Made by a program: the position numbers and the translations under genes
The notes under the pieces: generated by a model
Databases searched by the model: none
What the model was told of the DNA's origin: nothing
What the model saw: only the letters and a program-made list of their open reading frames with translations
Shown here: piece by piece, positions 1 through 6,971 of the stretch
Position numbering within the stretch: position 1 is the first letter of the stretch
Layout of the letters: every line of letters starts with the position of its first letter
Origin: CAVZBW01 sp963773635
Lineage (GTDB): Bacteria > Actinomycetota > Acidimicrobiia > Acidimicrobiales > RAAP-2
Length of the DNA stretch: 64,000 nucleotides
Assembly (NCBI GenBank): GCA_963773635.1
Contig: CAVZBW010000005.1
Span: 124,001 to 188,000, forward strand
Reading direction: 5' to 3'

Positions 1-268
1 TCGGCGAGCGGGACGCCGGGAGCGCCCCGAGGCGTATGCGGCCGACGCGTTGGTGGCCGCGGTCTGTGGGGATACCTCCGGACAGCCGACCAGCTCCAAG
101 CCGAAATACATCGTCCGCATCGACCATGCCGCCTTGGTTCGCGGCCAGGCCCAGGGCGACGAGGTCTGCGAGGTCCCGGGGGTAGGCCCAGTCAGCGTCG
201 CGGCCATCAAGGAGCTGGCCTTGGACGAAGACCCGTTCTGGACCGCCATCGTGACCAAGGGCCACGAT
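1..268 (+). pseudogene. DUF222/HNH endonuclease, 5' part (interrupted)
   Basis: The reading frame is open from the window edge and ends in VTKGHD at the boundary of the inserted element. The residues resemble the region of actinobacterial DUF222/HNH proteins just before the nuclease domain (KPKYIVRIDHAALVRG, then CEVPGVGPVSVAAIKEL). The missing continuation is found intact at 3438-3803, in the same orientation. Joining the two parts at the duplicated KGHD gives a normal-looking protein end. The N-terminus lies outside the window. These proteins are abundant in actinobacteria and are often linked to mobile DNA, though their role is poorly known. Beyond the junction the frame runs on into the inverted repeat to about 400, giving a nonsense tail. 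Confidence 0.8.
256..267 (+). repeat. Target-site duplication, left copy
   Basis: The 12 bases caagggccacga lie just outside the left inverted repeat, with one t between. The same 12 bases directly follow the right repeat at 3437-3448. Both encode KGHD in the frame of the split HNH gene, which is what duplication of a target during transposition would leave. Confidence 0.75.
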
Positions 269-412
269 GGCGCAGGAGAGACCGGGCCCGAAAAGGGGCC
301 CACAACGGGCCCGGGAAGCGTGCTCCGGGATCCCAGGGTGCGGAGAGGGCTAAGGGGGGGGCCTAGGGAAGGGGGGGCGGGGTATCGAGACGGAGGCTGA
401 TCGAAGGGCCCA
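269..412 (+). repeat. Left terminal inverted repeat
   Basis: Begins ggcgcaggagagaccggg. It matches the reverse complement of 3292-3436 with one mismatch and one base difference in a G run. It contains GGGCCC palindromes at 284, 296 and 307, about one helical turn apart, and a fourth at 406. Such phased sites could bind a transposase. Confidence 0.85.
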
Positions 413-747
413 AGGGGGGGGTGGGGTGCAGAACGAGGTCATCGGGGCGCCTACGTCCGGCTCAAGTCCATTGATGGCCGCAATCGAGCTGGTAGCTGCC
501 ACTTTCCGGCTCTAGCGGCACCGGCAGAGCCACCAGAAGTGCCGGTGAACTGGGCCTTTGGCGATCGGGATTGAGGCTACGGTTTCTGGGTGCCATCCAT
601 GAGTACGGCTCCTGCAGCCTGTGATCCCATGGCCCCGGACACGTCTACCAGGAGAGTTCTCGTCGTCACTGGAGCTGGTGCGAGCCTGACCCTCCAGGAC
701 CCAGGGCATCCCCCTGGATGTCATAACCCCTCCCTACCATCGCCGCC
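413..747. other. Non-coding left interior of the element
   Basis: These 335 bases lie between the left repeat and the SRAP start. The short open frames here (for example 512-724 minus and 590-934 plus) show no recognisable protein character, and one simply overlaps SRAP. The region starts with a G-rich run continuing the repeat. It may hold the SRAP promoter, but no convincing -35/-10 pair was found. Confidence 0.5.
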
Positions 748-1335
748 ATGTGCGGAAGAGTTGCTGCCTATACCCCTCCCCCCAAGCTGGCCCGGGCGCT
801 GGCCGCCGGCCTTGCCGCCGATGCTGATGACCACTGGCGGCCCAGCTTCAACATCCCACCGGCCAAGAGGCTGTTCGCCTGCCGGCTCGACCATGGAGGC
901 GAGCGCCTTCTTCAACCCTTCGGCTGGGGCTTGATTCCGCCATGGGCCAAGGATCCGCGGATTGGGTCCAAGGCGTTCAACGCCCGAGCCGAGACGGTGG
1001 CCACCAAGCCCATGTTCCGCCAGGCCTTCCGGAAGCATCGCGCCTTGGTCCCAGTCGACGGCTTCTATGAGTGGCGCCGCAGCGAGTCAGGGAAGCAACC
1101 CTTCTTCTTCTCCCGGGCCGATGGAAAGCTGACCGTCTTTGCGGGCCTTTGGGAGTACTGGGAACGGGAGGGGAACGGCCTCTACACCTGCTCCATCATC
1201 ACCACAGACGCCGGGGAAGATATAGAGGACGTCCACGACCGGATGCCGGGCGTAGTAGGCGCCCGGCGCGGCTTCGGGGTCACCCTCGCTTGGCGTAGCC
1301 GTCGGTGGGCTGCCAGCGAGGGTTGCCTGAACTAG
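748..1335 (+). CDS. SOS-response-associated peptidase (SRAP/YedK/HMCES-like), C-terminally truncated
   Basis: SRAP proteins form a thiazolidine crosslink with abasic sites in single-stranded DNA through the N-terminal Cys. The 195-aa product starts MCGR, so the Met-removed Cys2 is in place. The other active-site residues of the family are also visible: N78 in NARAET, E108 in GFYEW and H163 in HDRMP. After MPG the expected VVLP...W..WL segment and roughly the last 40-60 residues are absent, replaced by an unrelated Arg/Trp-rich tail. Neither alternative frame restores the family sequence, so this is not a simple one-base error. The gene is the first cargo of the inserted element. It may be a decaying copy, or a trimmed enzyme that keeps its catalytic set. 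Confidence 0.85.
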   Translation: MCGRVAAYTPPPKLARALAAGLAADADDHWRPSFNIPPAKRLFACRLDHGGERLLQPFGWGLIPPWAKDPRIGSKAFNARAETVATKPMFRQAFRKHRALVPVDGFYEWRRSESGKQPFFFSRADGKLTVFAGLWEYWEREGNGLYTCSIITTDAGEDIEDVHDRMPGVVGARRGFGVTLAWRSRRWAASEGCLN

Positions 1336-1426
1336 TTTCACTGCCCACGAGAGGGAAGGAAGAGGGCTGACAGGCCTCGGGTGTCGAGCCACTCGGGGCC
1401 TTGTCGTGTCCGGTGCGTAGAAGCCG

Positions 1427-1984
1427 CTATCGCAGAAATGTTACCGGATCAAACCCGTGCACCTCGCACGAGGCAGAAACAGCAAAACAGTGCGCTTCCT
1501 TTACCCCAAATGTCCCGTCGGCGATCATGAATACCCGGTACTGGACAGCACGGTCAGTCGTCCGGCTAAAAACCACGTCGAGGTGGGTGACGGACGCGAA
1601 ATAGCGAGTAACCTCGATTACGACGTATTGGTCCTTATTGAGAACCGTACCGGGGGCTGGGCCCTTCGTCAGGGAATCGTCAAGGCTACGGCCATCTTTG
1701 GCAATATATCCCACCAGGCTCACCGGATACGAACTCGTATTCACCACCCGGAAACTGTCGACTAGCCCGGACCCGGAACCCACATATTGTTCTACAGGGG
1801 CGGGGGTAGGGGTCGGGGTACCTATTACGGTTTGGGCACCGGCAGGGCTCGGAAGCGCCACACTTGCCAGCAACGCGCCACCCGAGAGCGCTGCGACCGC
1901 AACGGCCGCGGCAATCCGTCCTCCGAGAGCCATCCCGTGACGAACCCTCTTAGTCTGGTTGACCGAACTGCGCCGTCGAGCCAT
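1427..1984 (-). CDS. Secreted protein of unknown function
   Basis: This 185-aa product has a basic N-terminus, a hydrophobic segment around residues 24-43 and a likely signal-peptidase I site after SPAGA (about residue 50). The mature part begins with a Thr/Pro linker (GTPTPTPAP) and continues as a beta-rich domain of about 120 residues, with two cysteines in CFAVSASC near the end. A good ribosome site (gaggagg) precedes the start, supporting translation. I do not recognise the family. It lies inside the inverted-repeat element, divergent from the lipoprotein gene at 2250 across a 265-base gap. The base composition is lower in GC than the chromosomal neighbours. Confidence 0.7.
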   Translation of the reverse strand: MARRRSSVNQTKRVRHGMALGGRIAAAVAVAALSGGALLASVALPSPAGAQTVIGTPTPTPAPVEQYVGSGSGLVDSFRVVNTSSYPVSLVGYIAKDGRSLDDSLTKGPAPGTVLNKDQYVVIEVTRYFASVTHLDVVFSRTTDRAVQYRVFMIADGTFGVKEAHCFAVSASCEVHGFDPVTFLR

Positions 1985-2249
1985 GGACGTCCCTCCTCGT
2001 TCACTCCCACATCGCGCTCGGACCTTCTCTCCCTGAGAATCCGCTGAGAGCGTACTCCCTCGATTTTCTGTATGCTTACCGACCGTATGGGCCTCCTGGC
2101 AGAGGCAGGTCTGCCCGAAGCCCCCTGATTCAGCTGACGGTGTCCCAGCCCTTCGCCAATCAAGCGACTCAGGACAATCACATCTCCTGCGTTGCCCGCG
2201 CCCGTTCGACGCCTTACCGTACTTTCAGCAGAAAAGGGGGGTATTCGCG
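1985..2249. promoter_or_regulatory. Divergent intergenic region inside the element
   Basis: This 265-base gap separates the divergently oriented secreted protein and lipoprotein, so it must hold both promoters if they are independently expressed. It includes less GC-rich patches (near 2062-2085 and 2155-2185). No clear consensus promoter can be claimed. Confidence 0.4.
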
Positions 2250-3266
2250 GTGCATCGACGTGTGAACGGATTGGTCGGTGGAGGGGTCGTCGTGCTCGCC
2301 ACCGTCCTCGCGGCGTGTGGTTGGAGCTCTCTGTCCAGCGCAAGCACCACGTCCACGAGCGCCAAACAACCCTCTCGTGCCTTCACCACCGCCGAGGTCA
2401 ATCCAGGGCAGTGCACACCCGCGGTGATGGTGGTCCGCCATGCCGAGGACGGAGACAATCCGAAGGCCGGTGAACCCGACATCTTGAACGCCGCGGGTCG
2501 CCAGCATGCGGCCTTGTACCCGAAGCTGTTCCAGACCTATCTGGCCGAGAGTCACAGTATTGGACCCGGCGGGGCCGAAGCGACGGTCTGTCCGATCGGA
2601 AAGATCATCGTGATCGACCCGACGAAGAACAACGGGCAGAACGTAAATCCGGGCACCAATCCCTACTGCACCATCGAGCCACTTGCCGAGTCCATCAACA
2701 ATCAGCTTCAAGCGCCCCCGTCACAGGCGAAACCCTTCTCTCCGCCGCCAGAGTGTCCAGGCCAGCCGGACCTCAGGATCCAGGTCAAGGATCCTGCGGG
2801 CGTTTCCTACTCGACCGTGTACAACTGGGACGATCCCGCACGCCTGAAGACGCTGCTGGACAACGGCACGCCGACTCCGACCTCGACCGTGATCGCTTGG
2901 GACAAGCAGGGTCTGAATCCCAATGCCGACGACCTGAACAAGACCATCAACGGCAAGAAGCTCGGGACCTACTATCCCCCCGCTGTTCCGCTCCTGAAGG
3001 CGCTCCCCGCGAATCCGGCCGCGATCGTCGGATCCGGCGACTACTTCACGCCCCAGCGCGATTACCTCTACGTCTTCGCCCAACAGAACGCCAGTGGGAA
3101 ATTTGACGTCGCCAAGGCCTACATTCAGGATTTCAGCAACAACGGTGGCGCGGATTGGCATCCCTGCGACACCCTGAGCGGGAAGGACCATCCGAACGAC
3201 ATCAGAGTCGGCGCGAAGATTCACCCGCCCCCAGAGAAGCCGCCTTCGCCTTCGCCTTCGTGTTGA
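2250..3266 (+). CDS. Lipoprotein with histidine-phosphatase-like domain
   Basis: This 338-aa product starts at GTG behind an aaaagggggg ribosome site. It has a lipobox LAAC with C23 as the lipidated residue, then a Ser/Thr-rich spacer. The domain opens with VVRHAE (R63, H64), the phosphohistidine motif of the histidine phosphatase (phosphoglycerate mutase-like) superfamily, followed by LNAAGRQHAALYPKLF. The second catalytic His normally found late in the fold is not obvious. The strand where it is expected reads STVIAWDKQGLN (about 212-223). The enzyme may therefore be inactive or altered. It ends in a Pro/Ser tail and is the last cargo gene of the element, 25 bases before the right repeat. 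Confidence 0.7.
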   Translation: MHRRVNGLVGGGVVVLATVLAACGWSSLSSASTTSTSAKQPSRAFTTAEVNPGQCTPAVMVVRHAEDGDNPKAGEPDILNAAGRQHAALYPKLFQTYLAESHSIGPGGAEATVCPIGKIIVIDPTKNNGQNVNPGTNPYCTIEPLAESINNQLQAPPSQAKPFSPPPECPGQPDLRIQVKDPAGVSYSTVYNWDDPARLKTLLDNGTPTPTSTVIAWDKQGLNPNADDLNKTINGKKLGTYYPPAVPLLKALPANPAAIVGSGDYFTPQRDYLYVFAQQNASGKFDVAKAYIQDFSNNGGADWHPCDTLSGKDHPNDIRVGAKIHPPPEKPPSPSPSC

Positions 3267-3291
3267 TCGACTGAGCCCTCGTCCCCCCTCC

Positions 3292-3436
3292 TGGGCCCTT
3301 CGATCAGCTTCCGTCTCGATACCCCGCCCCCCCCTTCCCTAGGCCCCCCCCTTAGCCCTCTCCGCACCCTGGGATCCCGGAGCACGCTTCCCGGGCCCGT
3401 TGTGGGCCCCTTTTCGGGCCCGGTCTCTCCTGCGCC
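3292..3436 (-). repeat. Right terminal inverted repeat
   Basis: This is the reverse complement of 269-412, differing by one substitution and one extra base in a C run. It ends exactly where the second copy of the 12-bp target sequence begins. Confidence 0.85.
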
Positions 3437-3448
3437 CAAGGGCCACGA
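3437..3448 (+). repeat. Target-site duplication, right copy
   Basis: The sequence caagggccacga is identical to 256-267 and is immediately adjacent to the right inverted repeat. Confidence 0.75.
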
Positions 3449-3803
3449 CGTCGTGAACGTGGCACATCTCGGACGGCACCCCAACGCCTTTCAGCGCACC
3501 GCCCTCGAATGGCTGTACCCCGGATGCGCGGTGCTCGGTTGCAACCAGCAGGTTCGCATCGAGTGGGACCACCGGGAGGATTGGGCCGAGACTCACGTGA
3601 CGGCCCTCCCTCACCTCGACGGGCTCTGCTCGCACCACCACCAGATGAAGACCACTCGCGGCTGGATGCTCGTCCAAGGCCACGGCAAGCGGGACCTCGT
3701 GGCCCCGACGGACCCGAGGCATCCCCGCTTCCGCTCCCCGAGCGGGGTCGGGTCGGGGTCAGGTGGTGGGAGCCGGGCGGGGCCGGATGACGACACCGGG
3801 TAG
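3438..3803 (+). pseudogene. DUF222/HNH endonuclease, 3' part (HNH domain)
   Basis: This fragment carries the whole HNH nuclease module: VVNVAHLGRHPNAFQRTALEWLYPGC, then CNQQVRIEWDHREDWAETH and LCSHHHQMKT. The DH and HH pairs match the metal-binding and catalytic residues of the HNH fold. It completes the open frame at 1-268 once the 3.2 kb element is removed. It has no obvious ribosome site. The ATG at 3402 lies within the inverted repeat, so translation of this piece alone would be accidental. It ends in a Gly/Ser-rich tail before a TAG stop. Confidence 0.8.
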
Positions 3804-3825
3804 GGACGGCAGCCGTCATGTGCAC

Positions 3826-4578
3826 TTACGGTGCGGAAAGGGGCCGCGCCCCGTCGCGGTTCCGAGAGCGACGGCAAGCGAGCGCGCGCAGATCGCCGTC
3901 TTCGTCGTGGAATAGCTGGACGTCGCGATAGCCCGCCTCCGCCAGGACCGGGTGGAGCAGCTCGGCCTGTCCGGCTCCAATCTCGAGCAGGAGTGATCCT
4001 CCGGGGCGCAGGAGGGTCGCCGCCTCGCGTGCGGCCCGTGCCAGCAGATCGGTGCCGTCGTCGCCGCCGTCGAGCGCCCCTCGGGGCTCGTGCTCGAGGA
4101 CGTCGCGGGGGAGCAGATGCAGCCGCCCGGTCGGCACGTAGGGGACGACGGCCGTGACCACGTCGACGGCTCCCGCAAGGAAGCCGGGAAGGCAGGCAGC
4201 GAGGTCGCCCTCGTAGACCTCGACGCCGTTGGCCCTCGCGCAGGCGGCGGCCGCCGGGTCGATCTCGGTCCCGACGATCCGCGCCCTCGGGCGGCGACGG
4301 CGCAGCACCACCGCGATGGCGCCGGTGCCGGTGCACAGGTCGACCGCGCTCCCGTGCTCGGGAAGCCGGGCGGCCGCGGCGAGGGCCAGTGCCTCGCTCT
4401 GCCACCGGGGGACGTAGGTGCCCGGGTGGACGAGGATCTTCTCGCCGCAAAAGCGCACGGAGCCGGTGAGCCAGGCCAGGGGCTCGCCGGCGCATCGTCG
4501 CCGCACCAGGGCACCCAACCGGGCAACGTCGCCGCCCGCCGCCTCGAGGAGCTCCTCCGCTTCCTCCTCCGCCGCCAC
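3826..4578 (-). CDS. PrmC/HemK-like N5-glutamine methyltransferase
   Basis: A SAM-dependent methyltransferase of 250 aa. The SAM-binding motif is DLCTGTGAIAVVL, followed by the acidic residue in GTEIDPAA. The PrmC-family loop reads VVPYVPT rather than the NPPY of true release-factor methyltransferases; VPYVPT followed by HEPRGALDGG is typical of an actinobacterial side branch. Methylation of release factors is therefore possible but not assured. The GTG given is the first standard start, but the frame stays open upstream through TTEAVLDATTSALRRAGC, which resembles a PrmC N-terminus. The real start may be an unusual codon (CTG near 4619) just past the stop of the EF-G-like gene at 4625, implying coupling to it. 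Confidence 0.75.
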   Translation of the reverse strand: MAAEEEAEELLEAAGGDVARLGALVRRRCAGEPLAWLTGSVRFCGEKILVHPGTYVPRWQSEALALAAAARLPEHGSAVDLCTGTGAIAVVLRRRRPRARIVGTEIDPAAAACARANGVEVYEGDLAACLPGFLAGAVDVVTAVVPYVPTGRLHLLPRDVLEHEPRGALDGGDDGTDLLARAAREAATLLRPGGSLLLEIGAGQAELLHPVLAEAGYRDVQLFHDEDGDLRALACRRSRNRDGARPLSAP

Positions 4579-4624
4579 GCACCCGGCGCGTCGCAGCGCG
4601 CTCGTCGTGGCGTCCAGGACGGCC

Positions 4625-6694
4625 TCAGTCGTGGGCGCTCGGGACGTGGCTGGCCAGGTGTTCGGGCACCGCGTCGTAGTGATCGTGGACCGCCTGGAAG
4701 CGACCCCTCCCCCCCGTCAGCGCGCGGAGGTCCACCGCGTAGCGGGTGAGCTCGGCGGTCGGGACGAGGGCGACCACCGTCTGGCGACCATCGTCGCTCG
4801 AGTCCGTCCCCTGGATGCGTGCCCTCCGGGAGTGCAGGTCGCCCATGACGTCGCCCTGGACCTCGGTCGGGACCGTGACCTCCACCTTCGAGATGGGCTC
4901 GAGGAGCACCGGGGCCGCCTGGTGGAGGGCCTCCTTGAAGGCAAGCGCCGCGGCCAGCTTGAAGGCCATCTCGGAGGAGTCCACCGAGTGGTGCTTGCCG
5001 TCGTCACACGTCGCCGCGACGTCGACGACCGGGTACCCGTGGATCCCACCCTGCTCCATCGACTCGAGGACGCCCTTTTCGACCGCCGGGATGTACTGGC
5101 GGGGGATGGCGCCACCGACCACCGCGTCGTGGAACTCGAAACCCTCGCCCCGACCGAGCGGCTCGAGCTTCAGGTGGACGACGCCAAACTGCCCGTGGCC
5201 GCCCGTCTGCTTCTTGTGCCGGCCTTCGGCGTCGGACGGCCTCGAGATGGTCTCCCGGTAGGGGACCCGCACGTCCTGGCGCTCGACGTTGACCCCGAAC
5301 TTGCGCGCCAGACGATCGAGCACGACGGCGAAGTGGATCTCGCCGGCCACGTCGAGGACCGTCTGGTGGGTCTCGTCGACCCGCCGCACGACCAGCGAGG
5401 GGTCCTCCTCCTGCAGGCGGTGCAGGGCGGACATGAGCTTGTCGTCGTCGGCCCTCGATGCCGGGTTGACGGCGACGGGGAGCGCGGGAGGCAGCATCTC
5501 GGGGAGCGGCACCCGGACGGGTGTCCCCTTGGGGGCGAGCGTGTCCCCCGTCTGGGCCCCGAGCCGGGGCACGGCGACGAAGTCGCCGGCCACCACCTCG
5601 CTCACCGGTGTCGTCGTGTGCCCACGAATGTGCTCGAGCACGTGGAGGCGCTCCTCGTCCCGGGTGCGGGGGTTGTAGAGGACGACGTCGGGCTTGATGG
5701 TTCCGGAGAACACCCGGCAGAGGGAGATCTTGCCGGCGTGGGCGTCCGACAGGGTCTTGCAGACGAACAGCAGCGGCGGGCCGTCGGGATCGCAGGCGAC
5801 GTCGCTCGTGCCCTCCCCGGCGAGGACGCTCAGCGGGCCCCGGTGTCCCGGCACCGGCGCCAGCTCCGTCAGGAACCGGGCGAGCCGGTCCACGCCGATC
5901 CCGGTGGTGCTCGAACAGCACAGCACGGGGAACACGGCGCCCGACTCGACCCCCGCGGCAAGGGCCGACTCGAGCTCGGCGCGGTCGATCTCCTCGCCCT
6001 CCAAGTAGCGGGCCATGAGGTCGTCCTCGCTGACCACGATGCCCTCGACCAATTGTTCGTGCACGCGCTCGACCTCGTCGCTCAGGTCCGGGGGCACCTG
6101 CGCCGTCGAGCCCTCGATCGGGGGCCCCACCGAGGTGTCGTAGAGGGTGGCGCTGCCGTCCAGCAGGTCGACCACACCGCGCAGATCGTGCTCCCGTCCG
6201 ATCGGGAGCTCGACCGGCGCGACCCCGGCGCCGAAGACCTCGCGGATCTGTGCGAGCGTCCTGTTGAAGTCGGCGCGCTCACGGTCGAGCTTGTTGACGA
6301 CGAGCACGCGGGGAAGGCCGCGGCGGGCGGCCGCCCGCCAGGCGTCCTCGGTCTGGCCCTGCACCCCGTCGGTGGCGCTCACCACGATCACCGCCAGATC
6401 GGCCACCGAGAGTGCGAGCTCCATGTCCGCCTGGAAGTCGGCGTAGCCCGGCGCGTCGATCACGTTGATCTTGGTGTCCCCGACGGTGATCGGGGCCAGG
6501 GCCATCGAGACCGAGAGGCTGCGGGAGACCTCTTCGGGCTCGAAGTCGCAGACGGTGTTTCCCTTCTCGACGCTGCCGGGCCGGGAGATGGCACCTGCGC
6601 AGAGGAGGAGCGCCTCGGCCAGCGTGGTCTTGCCGGCTCCGTGATGGCCCACCAAGGCGACGTTTCTGATGCTGGATGTGGAGAGGCTCGGCAC
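4625..6694 (-). CDS. Elongation factor G-like GTPase (EF-G2 type)
   Basis: A 689-aa translational GTPase with all G motifs: GHHGAGKTTL near residue 16, DAPG, and NKLD. It has the five-domain EF-G layout, including GGHGQFGVVHLKLEP in domain IV and a domain V segment QGDVMGDLHSRRARIQG. Actinobacteria commonly carry such a second EF-G (EF-G2 / FusA2 type) away from the str operon. The family's role is unclear, though ribosome recycling or stress roles have been proposed. The GTG start has an aaggggg ribosome site 5' of it. The PrmC-like gene follows downstream, so two ribosome-linked functions share the strand. Confidence 0.85.
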   Translation of the reverse strand: MPSLSTSSIRNVALVGHHGAGKTTLAEALLLCAGAISRPGSVEKGNTVCDFEPEEVSRSLSVSMALAPITVGDTKINVIDAPGYADFQADMELALSVADLAVIVVSATDGVQGQTEDAWRAAARRGLPRVLVVNKLDRERADFNRTLAQIREVFGAGVAPVELPIGREHDLRGVVDLLDGSATLYDTSVGPPIEGSTAQVPPDLSDEVERVHEQLVEGIVVSEDDLMARYLEGEEIDRAELESALAAGVESGAVFPVLCCSSTTGIGVDRLARFLTELAPVPGHRGPLSVLAGEGTSDVACDPDGPPLLFVCKTLSDAHAGKISLCRVFSGTIKPDVVLYNPRTRDEERLHVLEHIRGHTTTPVSEVVAGDFVAVPRLGAQTGDTLAPKGTPVRVPLPEMLPPALPVAVNPASRADDDKLMSALHRLQEEDPSLVVRRVDETHQTVLDVAGEIHFAVVLDRLARKFGVNVERQDVRVPYRETISRPSDAEGRHKKQTGGHGQFGVVHLKLEPLGRGEGFEFHDAVVGGAIPRQYIPAVEKGVLESMEQGGIHGYPVVDVAATCDDGKHHSVDSSEMAFKLAAALAFKEALHQAAPVLLEPISKVEVTVPTEVQGDVMGDLHSRRARIQGTDSSDDGRQTVVALVPTAELTRYAVDLRALTGGRGRFQAVHDHYDAVPEHLASHVPSAHD

Positions 6695-6971
6695 TTGTCC
6701 CCCCTTGCTCTCGTCGGTGATGAGTGTCGCGCAGTCCGGCGGCCCGTGCGAAGCGCGACCGGGTCAAAGGGATAAAGTGGTGAGAATTGGCGGAGCGACC
6801 GGAGCGACGCGGGTGCACTCGGGCCGTCACGCCCTCACGACAGACGATCCTACGGAGAGGCTGATGGCGCTGGCGTCCCCACCCCAGTCGGGCGAGCCGG
6901 CGAGGCGGAGCCGCTCGGGCTGCATTGGACCCTCGGCAGCGAGGCCACGGTCAGCGAGGCCACGGTCAGCG
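6695..6971. promoter_or_regulatory. Divergent region between the EF-G-like gene and the PIM-lipid genes
   Basis: The region is 277 bases long. A less GC-rich stretch (gtcaaagggataaagtgg, 6764-6781) could be part of a promoter for the rightward genes. A 15-bp direct tandem repeat (agcgaggccacggtc) occupies 6938-6967. An ATG at 6864 with a ggagagg site lies in frame with pgsA and is an alternative start. Confidence 0.35.
6938..6967 (+). repeat. 15-bp tandem repeat, two copies
   Basis: agcgaggccacggtc occurs twice head to tail immediately before the pgsA ATG. If the upstream ATG at 6864 is used, it encodes the duplicated peptide SARPR. Confidence 0.8.

Larger units (their letters stand above)
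269..3436. mobile_element. 3.17 kb element with ~144-bp terminal inverted repeats, no transposase seen
   Basis: The element is bounded by near-perfect inverted repeats, flanked by a 12-bp direct repeat, and sits inside an HNH endonuclease gene. Its cargo is a truncated SRAP protein (748-1335), a secreted protein on the other strand (1427-1984) and a histidine-phosphatase-like lipoprotein (2250-3266). I see no DDE, HUH, serine or tyrosine recombinase in any frame. It is therefore probably non-autonomous and moved by a transposase supplied elsewhere. By eye the cargo is less GC-rich than the surrounding genes, which suggests foreign origin. Known relatives could include long-repeat transposons or transposon-like islands, but I cannot assign a family. 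Confidence 0.8.

Noticed and set aside
590..934. Open frame just left of and overlapping SRAP
   Set aside because: No family resemblance. The SRAP frame from MCGR is clearly the real one.
269..3436. A transposase or recombinase inside the inverted-repeat element
   Set aside because: All frames were checked by eye. None shows DDE, HUH, serine or tyrosine recombinase motifs, so the element is reported as non-autonomous.
4418..6775. A 785-residue plus-strand frame
   Set aside because: Mirror of the EF-G-like gene. Its composition (Asp, His, Arg, Val repeats) is typical of a shadow frame.
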